From Lojkania enalia (taxonomy: Eukaryota > Ascomycota > Dothideomycetes > Pleosporales), in assembly GCA_010094045.1 (NCBI GenBank), contig ML986610.1:310001-374000 (forward strand): a DNA stretch of 64,000 bases, given 5' to 3'. The position numbers and the translations under genes are program-made. Positions 56,875 through 64,000 of this stretch are shown in pieces. Positions within the stretch are counted from its first letter, which is position 1. Each line of letters begins with the position of its first letter. The notes beneath the pieces were generated by a model. That model saw nothing but the letters and a program-made list of their open reading frames with translations, searched no databases and was not told the origin of the DNA.

Positions 56875-58005
56875 ATGTCTTCTGTGCCTCTAGAGCCCGC
56901 AATCCCGGCTTCCCTACGCCAAGACCGTACCCTGCCAACCAAGCTCCCACCTAACTACACACCACCCTTTCCAACCTTTACCTCCCGATTTCCTGAATCA
57001 ATAACCGAGATAGTCATGGGCGTTCTGGGGGTGCAGTATCGGCAAGGAACCGCCAACGATGGGAAAGCTATATCAAAGTTGATATCCTTTATCCATAACG
57101 ACACAACAACGAGTATCAATCCTGTATTCGCAGAGCTAGCATCAGTCACAGACAACGTTGGGGCATACAATATTGCAATTTTGGCTTACTGGCCTAGCGC
57201 TGCGTTGTACGAAGAATGGAGCGAGACATCCGGATTCAAGTCATGGTGGAACGGGCTTGATCCAGCTGCCGAATCCAATGGTTGGTTCCTTGAAGTATTT
57301 AGTCCGTCTATGGATCGGTGGGAAAATGTCTTGACTAGTCCTGAAGTCCTGGAGGGTGCATCTAATATGCGAGATGCAGTTAGCGGGCAGATTCAAGAAC
57401 ACGGTTATTGGGGCAGCATGAGAGACCGGATTCCAGCTTCCCAGACGGAGGGACTTGTTGGCGAGCATTACCTGGATAATGAAGAGAGCGGAGCGTTACA
57501 CGACTCATTGGCACGTCGAATCCGAGTACCCGGTAAGAAGAACCTCACTGTCATCCGCTCCGGCCAAGACTGGTCGTGCACCCTTCCTAAAGAGCGCGAA
57601 CTCTATCTTGCTAAGATGCACCCGGTATTGATCAAAGGAATGAACTTCTTGCGCGACGAAGGAAGCGCTGTTGGCTGCTACAGCTGCCGGTTTATGTCAA
57701 TTCTCGACAACCTGACGCGGAAAGAGGATAAGGATCGAACATTCGGCCTTGCCTACTTCGATGACCTCGCAAATCTGGAGAAGTGGTGCAGGTCGCATAA
57801 GACGCATTTGGATATCTTTGGGCAGTTTGGGAAATACGCAAAGGAATTAGAGAACGAGATTAGTCTGAAATTGTGGCATGATGTGATGGTTCTGAGTCCA
57901 GAGCAGCAGGCTTTTGAGTATATAGGATGCCATGCTAGAACAGGGATGCTCCCTTCCTTAAAGCGTTCAGTTAGATATGTCACAATTCCAATGAATCTAA
58001 CTTAA
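56875..58005 (+). CDS. haem-containing aldoxime dehydratase (phenylacetaldoxime dehydratase family)
   Basis: A single exon of 376 residues, near the family length of about 350-365. The ferredoxin-like dimeric fold typical of OxdA/OxdB enzymes shows as VLGVQYRQG, EHGYWGSMRDRIPAS, VIRSGQDWS, the axial-haem region THLDIFGQFGKYAKEL (His311) and the distal motif LKLWHDVMVLSP (His335). FEYIGCHARTGML closes it. Arg183/185 and Ser229 match the substrate-polarising residues. It should dehydrate alkyl or aryl aldoximes to nitriles with ferrous haem in the cytosol. Fungal and bacterial homologues often sit beside nitrilase or nitrile hydratase genes. None is in this window; a regulator, a dioxygenase and a class II aldolase are. 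All expected active-site residues are present. Confidence 0.93.
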   Translation: MSSVPLEPAIPASLRQDRTLPTKLPPNYTPPFPTFTSRFPESITEIVMGVLGVQYRQGTANDGKAISKLISFIHNDTTTSINPVFAELASVTDNVGAYNIAILAYWPSAALYEEWSETSGFKSWWNGLDPAAESNGWFLEVFSPSMDRWENVLTSPEVLEGASNMRDAVSGQIQEHGYWGSMRDRIPASQTEGLVGEHYLDNEESGALHDSLARRIRVPGKKNLTVIRSGQDWSCTLPKERELYLAKMHPVLIKGMNFLRDEGSAVGCYSCRFMSILDNLTRKEDKDRTFGLAYFDDLANLEKWCRSHKTHLDIFGQFGKYAKELENEISLKLWHDVMVLSPEQQAFEYIGCHARTGMLPSLKRSVRYVTIPMNLT

Positions 58006-58585
58006 AGCCAAGGTTAGATTCCTGCTTCATAGATTATGATTTAGTAGGCTCCTGCAGATAATTACCGGATCCGGGAGGCTGTCTGGTCCGTATGAATATC
58101 TATATATGCACACCGACAGGCACTGGCTACCTAGCCCAACGTTTCATTGCTGCCAAATCCGGGCCCCAAGTTCTAAAATCCCCATCCCGTTCTAATCAAG
58201 TGATCATCCACCCCTAATGCCACCTGCATGCTATCCAAACATGTCTTAACACTTGTATCTACCAAAATCACCTACGAAGGTGAGTGCCAGGGTAGACGGG
58301 GGACCAGGAGGATAAGGAGGGCCGAATACACACCCTATATGCCGTGTGCGATCTAAGATACGGGCTGCGATGGATATGTGATGTATCAATGACGAGAATG
58401 TGGTTGGCGTAGAAAAGATTAACGTATCTTGCTAGACGTGAATGTGTTCATATTTCGTTGTTTAGCATGTGGGATTGAGGCGAGGGGCCTCAAGTACACA
58501 GAAAGGATAATGGGAAATCAATATACTCAAATATTCTGCAATTCAGTCCGAGAAGGCGCCTCTCTGCGAGGTCCTTCGAGTAAAG
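58006..58585. other. convergent intergenic
   Basis: Contains the 3' ends of the aldoxime dehydratase and the aldolase-like gene. No gene is recognised. Confidence 0.45.
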
Positions 58586-59542
58586 CTACTTTGCAAAAGC
58601 GCTATCGCTCATTGCCCGCTCATACTCGAGATCCGGTTGGAACTCCCAATACAGTGTTTCGGGGTCACTTGCCATCTTGAACGTGTATGCAGCAGCTTCA
58701 TCTTCAACGTATATCTTCGGGATACCATTGGCGGCGGCGGCTTCCACCATGAGCTGGATCTCGCAGGAGCGTTCCATGAGCGTATAGAGATAGGCGGCTT
58801 CATCGACAGTTCCACCAACAGTCTACCATTGTCATTAGCTATAAATTAACTTGACTGAAGTTGCCATGCATACCAACAAGCCGTGGTTCCTCAGAATCAG
58901 AGCTTTACCCTTGGGACCTAGAGAAGCTGCTAGCCTCTTGCCCTCATCCTCGCTGAACACAATGCCGCCGAATTCCTCATATACGGCTTGCGCATCGCCA
59001 TAGAGATATGTTATATCCTGATTGAGCATCTCCAGCTTCCTTCCGAACGCGCTCCATGCCTTGCCCGCCTTGCCATGACAATGGCATGCAGCATGCACGT
59101 CGGGCCTCGCTTTGTGAACCGCCGAGTGTATCAGGAAACCGGCGGCATTCGCCGGTCGCGACGTATTGCCACCCACAGCATTGCCATGATAATCCACCAG
59201 GATCATATCAGAGGCTTTCAGGAGGCCAAAATGCACGCCGAGCGGGTTGGTCCAGAAGGTATGTGGGTTTTCCGGGTCGCGGACGCTAATATGGCCAGAC
59301 ATGCCTTCCGTGAAGCCCTTGCGGGCGAAGACGCGAAAGGCGCCGGCCATGTGCTCGAGTATCCATGCCCGGTGCTTCTCGTAGGAGGAGAAGAGAGGGA
59401 TACCAGGGAGGGAGACGCCTTGCGATATGGCCTGCAGCGGAGTGAGATACTCGCGGTTAGCAGGCTGTTCTTGGGCTTTGGGGACGAGCTGCTTCGACTG
59501 CGGTGCAGGGATTGGATCGGCGGTAACAGCAGAGGGGGCCAT
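58586..59542 (-). CDS. class II aldolase/adducin-domain protein
   Basis: Two exons (intron 58823-58873, phase 0) give 301 residues from the ATG at 59542; an in-frame ATG at 59605 would add 21. The domain starts at EKHRAWILEHMAGAFRVFAR. It has GFTEGMSGHISVRDP, WTNPLGVHFG, zinc-type histidines in HAACHCHGKAG, and ILRNHGLL broken by the intron before TVGGTVDEAAYLY. This is the standard order for fungal class II aldolase/adducin proteins. The family includes sugar-phosphate aldolases and methylthioribulose dehydratases; for this common fungal branch the substrate is not known. The metal ligands appear complete, so catalysis is plausible. It converges on the aldoxime dehydratase, but no pathway link is evident. 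Confidence 0.88.
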
Positions 59543-60566
59543 GGCGAAAGAGAGCGATCTGAAAGGATGGTATTGATTGCCACAGGGCTGTGGGTGAGTG
59601 GTCAAGATAGGTAATAAAGCCGCCGAGTTTCGGGCTTAATCATAGGTTCGATCATAGGGCGCGGACATGCGTCACGGCACACTATTGTCGGTTAGAAAGG
59701 GATTCCGATACCGTAGTAGATGCATGATGATTAGGAAAGGCTATCCCAAGGGAGGGCACAGCGGCGTGCTGGTTGTCCAAAGCGCGCGATACAGCGATTG
59801 AGTCAGTGCGGGGTTCAGGGCGCCGTAAACGCGGTTTACGTGATCATCCATACACGCAGTGGGTACCTAATTCAATTGGACTACCTGCCTGAGTAGTGAT
59901 TACCGCATTTTCCGTGAAGGGGACAGTTTTTGTTTAGTCATTACAGACATCAACTGGTCATACTGGCTAATCTTTGACGCGAAAAGAGCGCGCATGAGGA
60001 GTCTTGAAGAGAACCTCGACAGCGGTGCAGTGAAGATGCAGTCAAATTTAAGGCTTTGCGTACGTTTGAAAGCAGGGCCGGGTTTAGTGAGAGCATATTC
60101 TTATGACGATACACGCGCATCATCCAGGGACAGTGGAGTTAAGGAATGATGAAGCGCTGGTTTCAAAAGCTACAACAACACACTACTAGTCATCTAATGT
60201 CCGTCTCCGGGTCGCGCAAAACCCACCGTGCCGCAAAATATGAGGGGTACTTTGACTTCGAGCGACCAAAACTATGCGCACATGCAGATATTAACTACAA
60301 TTCTATATTGGTCATGTCCTATGGCTATTTTGACAATTCGGTTTGCCTCCTACTGAAAATTACGGGTTTGCATCGTCGCCTTCGTACCTGATGGGCAGGG
60401 TGCTTCGCTTGAGAGCATGACAATGTCCCTTCTCCAGAGCACTACTATTAAGCTCTTGCTACTCTACAATACTTATAGATAGGGTTTTCTAAGCCTTAGA
60501 AACCTGTGATAATGCCAGAAAGTTATTACCAGTATTGTGTTTGCTGCGGAGTGCAAATTCATGTAC
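59543..60566. other. intergenic, promoter of aldolase-like gene
   Basis: About 1 kb before the AT-rich block. A frame at 60146-60391 (+) encodes 81 residues without a domain and is not called. Nothing else is recognised. Confidence 0.4.
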
Positions 60567-60595
60567 GATTTGATTTGATTTGATTTGATTTGATT
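60567..60595. repeat. pentanucleotide microsatellite (GATTT)5 plus GATTA
   Basis: Five exact GATTT units followed by GATTA, placed at the edge between normal-composition DNA and the AT-rich block. Confidence 0.95.
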
Positions 60596-61539
60596 ATTCT
60601 TACGCCTCGGGTGCCTATAGGCCCAGTGAGCTATCCTAAATTATGTACAGTAGTGCGAACTCCGAACACCTTGGTCCCATTGTCTTATTCTCGGTCCTTG
60701 CCTTTATTATACCAATCTATTTATCAACTATGCTTCTAGCTTCTCTAATATTTATCTATTAGTACCGTACCTACCGTGTATACTGGACTCTAGTCCTATC
60801 GAGAGTGATTTCTTAAGTGTTAGCTTTTAAGATATTAGTAAGCTAACTTGCTATCGTCTAGGTTTATATAGTTTTCTAAAGAGATACTTATTTATTTATT
60901 TAAGCTATTCTATTACTAGAGTAAATTATATAGTTTAGTTAATAATTTCTATATCTAGTTTCTAGGATTTTAGTAGTCTATCCAGGTATTCTCTAGTTAC
61001 TATTTTCTATTCTATTCTTCTACTTAGGAGGAAAGAGAGGTCTCCCTACTAAAGTTCTACTACCTTTATTAGGAACTTTTTTTATTCTATTTATTAAAGA
61101 TATTTAAATAGGAAGTATTAGATTATTTCCCTTCTATATCTATATTTACAATCTATTATTTCTACTACCTTTATTTATACTAGGTTATTATTAAGACGAC
61201 TATACTTTATTTATAGTTAGTAGAGTACTTTTACTTCTTTATATATAAACTTATTATATAAAAGTTTTATATACTTCTCTAGAAGTATACTATTAATTTT
61301 ATACTTTCCTTTCTATTTTAATTTAATAGTATCTTTTTGTTAAGCTATAGTAGATAGAGTAGAAGGAAGTATATTATTATTACTTACTTAGTAAAGCGCG
61401 CTCTCTAGAAGAACTATTTAAATAGAGCTAGTCCTAATTAGAACTAGTCTATAAACGCTAATATTTATAAGGTCTATTACCTTAATATCTACCCTCTAAT
61501 ATACCCCCTAGACCGAACGGAAACTACGGTATATATCTA

Positions 61540-62720
61540 TATATATTACTTAATAGTAGCTTCTACTAGTACTAACTATAAGCGATTAACGCTTCTCCTA
61601 TACCTAGTTGCTATAGGAATTAACTATAAGCTTCGGTAGAGAGGGGCTTAATTAGACCGTCTACTACTATATTAACTATTATAATATATTTAAGTTGTAA
61701 TTAATTAAGAGCTACTTACTCCTTAATCTAATAATAATAGATATCGATATATTTACTTTACTAGTAGTATCCTTTCTATTTAGTAAGCTTAATAGCTAGT
61801 AGATTATTAATATAAAGCTTTAGGGGTTAAAGTAGTTTATATAATATATCTAATTTAGCGTAAAGTTAATAGAGCTATACTATTTCCTTAGTTATATATA
61901 TAATAGCTATATATTTAGCTTCTATTATTAATATTATTACTAACCGCTTCTTAAAAGATTAATAGTAAATTATTCCTCTAAATAGCTTAAATAAATATCT
62001 AGCTATTAATTTATAATTCTTATAATTAGTATATAATAAATCTAGGTAGCCTATAAAAGGTGCTTTTAGTATATAGGCGAAGTATTTAATTAGTACTTCT
62101 TAAACTCTATTTAACGCTAAGAACTTTATAATATAGTTATATATAATATAGAGATAATCTACAATCTATAATATATACTTATAGTATAAGCTTATTAGAT
62201 TACTATTAAAGCGTTCTAGGAAGGCGATATAATATATAATATCTAGTTATATAAGATATATAGGATATAGTAACTTACTAATAACTAACTAATATTTATT
62301 AAGTAGTTTAGTATCGTAGATATCTTCTTTAGGGTAAGCTATAAGTTTAATAGCTAAGAGATTAACTAGTATACTATACTTACGGTAGTTCTCTTACTAA
62401 AGTATTAATACGAGTTTCTTAATATATAATTCTATAGAGAGCTCTATTATATATATTATATAATTGCGCGTGATATAGATTCTAAGGTAGTAGCTTAATA
62501 GGCTAAGATTATAATATTTATAAGTACTTATAACTATTTATTTTATAGCTGCTATATCTTTAACTATTAGATAAATAAAGAGTAGATTATTAATATATAC
62601 GATAATAATCTACTATAGCTCTTTACTAATAAAGATATATAGATTAGAATTAAGAGGTCTATATCTATATAATATTAAGTAGCGACTGTAATAATGCAAA
62701 GAAATCGTTCTACGAAAAGC
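61540..62720 (-). mobile_element. Ty1/copia reverse transcriptase-RNase H relic
   Basis: Minus-strand translation, through many stops, shows copia landmarks in order. The reverse transcriptase active site reads VYINNLLF near 62579-62605; copia has VYVDDLL, and the two Asp-to-Asn changes are G-to-A on this strand, as RIP makes. RNase H/C-terminal motifs follow: EAKYIAI near 61905-61925 (for EAEY), YIDIYYY near 61735 (for the HIDI motif), and VVDGLIKPL at 61642-61668 (for ADGLTKPL). The element is dead. Integrase and gag should lie to the right but were not resolved. Confidence 0.75.
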
Positions 62721-63629
62721 TTTATATATAACCTTATCCTAAAGCTTTTCGCTTATCTTATTCTACCCCTAGTTCTACCCCTTTTCCCTTCCGTATATAG
62801 TTATATACTCCCTTATAAGTAGTTTAGTAGTTCTTCTATATCCTTTCGTATAAGGCCTATAAATATTAATAGAATTCCTAGGTCCCTAAACCCCTACGCA
62901 CTCCTATATACCTCTAAGTAGATTCGCGCCGTATTTAAACCTATTATCTTACCTATACTATTATATTATATAGAAGAACTTAATACTACTAGTAACGGCC
63001 TCTTTAATAATATCGTATCGATTATTTATTTAAATATATTTAAGTTTAAGATACGCCTAATTTAGTTTAGGTTATAATACTTATATACTATTATATTAAA
63101 TTATTTAATTACCTAGACAGAATCTTAGAAACCTTCTATTAACTAAAACCTTTAAATTTAGAACTTCCTATCCCCTACAATTAGAATTGCCTTTAGAAAA
63201 GCCGCGTAGAGTACGCCTAGGTAGAAACTTAGAGACTACTAATAACCTATTAGAATTAGAGGTAACCGCTGATATCTAACTATAATTTACCTTCTAATTC
63301 TTATACTAGAACCGATACACGCGTAAATTATAGTAAGAGTAAGCTTCTATCTACGCGTATAGAACAACTATTACCTTCTATAGGGGGCCCTATAACAGGC
63401 GGACCCCTCTCTATAGGGCCTATAATAAAGAACCTATCTAATTCGGAGGGAAATTAGAGTAAACTAACCCTTAAAGAATAAATTATAATTTTATAAGAGG
63501 AGATTATACGCTTAATATAATAGAGAACTATTAGTTCTAATTAACCTCTATAAACTACCGAATCAGAACTAATAATATACTAAGAAACTTTTATAACTCC
63601 CCTAATAAGAAACCTCTCGGCTACCCCTA

Positions 63630-64000
63630 AGCCCCCTTAAGCTTACTTTACTAAACGTACGCCTAAAATCGAAAGCTTTATAAATAGTAGTAAACCTATA
63701 TTTAAATAATAGTAAGCTTTAATCCTAGACCGACTTAAGATTAATATAGATTATTATCTAATAGAATATATACGCATAGTATTAGTATAGAAATATACCT
63801 CTAGTACTGTAAAAGGGTATCTAAAACTAAAATACCTAGCTAAATTAGACTAGTATTAGTTTAAAAATACTAAAGAAATAATTTTACTTCTATAATTATA
63901 TTTTATTATAGATAATAAAGAGATAGAGGTATAATAGGCGTTTTAGGTCCTAAGGATAAATAAGGGAAAAGCGTTCCCAACTTTTAAAGCTCGCTTTATT
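63630..64000 (+). mobile_element. gag-like retroelement relic, runs off the window
   Basis: Plus-strand translation across stops gives segments such as YLKLKYLAKLD and, at the very end, KGKAFPTFKARFI. These resemble the capsid part of fungal retrotransposon gag proteins. It faces outward, opposite to the copia relic, so it is probably a second element. It is cut by the window edge. Confidence 0.35.

Larger units (their letters stand above)
60600..64000. mobile_element. RIP-degraded retrotransposon block
   Basis: Composition changes sharply to very AT-rich sequence dominated by TA steps, with stops in all six frames. This is the footprint of repeat-induced point mutation on transposons. Two relics are recognisable inside: a Ty1/copia polymerase region on the minus strand and a gag-like segment on the plus strand at the window edge. 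A 16-bp palindrome TATAGGG-GG-CCCTATA lies near 63379-63394, followed by further TATAGGG motifs. LTR ends could not be fixed. Confidence 0.88.

Noticed and set aside
60146..60391. 81-codon open frame (+) before the AT-rich block
   Set aside because: No domain or splice partner.
1..64000. tRNA, rRNA and CRISPR arrays
   Set aside because: T-loop-like GGTTCGA sequences (for example near 20585, 38968 and 59645) lack a foldable acceptor and anticodon arm; no spaced direct-repeat array is present.

Overview
The window is nuclear DNA of a filamentous ascomycete (Pezizomycotina). Evidence: genes are broken by short introns of about 45-100 bp with fungal splice sites. There are three Zn2Cys6 regulators, a CPS1/Dip2-like double adenylation protein, a fungal type III polyketide synthase and an FRE-type ferric reductase. 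The right edge is an AT-rich, stop-riddled block typical of repeat-induced point mutation (RIP). I cannot place it to class. I reconstructed introns by hand; for every multi-exon model reported as intact except the 5' end of the CorA-like gene, the exon lengths sum to a multiple of three.

Layout. 2.0-8.0 kb: a 1900-residue CPS1-like protein (-). 8.9-18 kb: a metabolic block with a peroxisomal acyl-CoA thioesterase ending in SKL, a Zn2Cys6 regulator, a dicarboxylate-type mitochondrial carrier divergent from a succinyl-CoA:3-ketoacid CoA-transferase, and an AhpD-like protein. These fit acyl-CoA/ketoacid traffic between peroxisome and mitochondrion. 18.5-23.9 kb: an anion-symporter-type MFS transporter, a short-chain dehydrogenase and a type III polyketide synthase, a possible small secondary-metabolite group. 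24.9-26.7 kb: one gene fusing a zinc-type macrodomain to a class M (SirTM-like) sirtuin, that is an ADP-ribose eraser and writer in one chain.

27-43 kb is accessory and gene-poor. A decayed WD40-repeat gene (-) is split by a solo LTR with an exact 5-bp target duplication. Then come two divergently transcribed paralogous protein kinases with unusual motifs and a CorA-like membrane protein.

43.5-59.6 kb is a mixed accessory block: ferric reductase, capsular-type glycosyltransferase, a frameshifted PhyH dioxygenase pseudogene, an intact Fe(II)/2-oxoglutarate dioxygenase, a Zn2Cys6 regulator, a second Zn2Cys6 gene broken by one in-frame stop, a second copy of the same solo LTR, a haem aldoxime dehydratase and a class II aldolase-like protein. 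From about 60.6 kb to the end is a RIP-degraded retrotransposon block holding a Ty1/copia relic (-) and a gag-like relic (+) that runs off the window.

Best candidates for new biology: the macrodomain-sirtuin fusion, the kinase pair beside the CorA-like gene, the polyketide synthase with a hydrophobic C-terminal tail, and the LTR family carrying a phased GATATC array.
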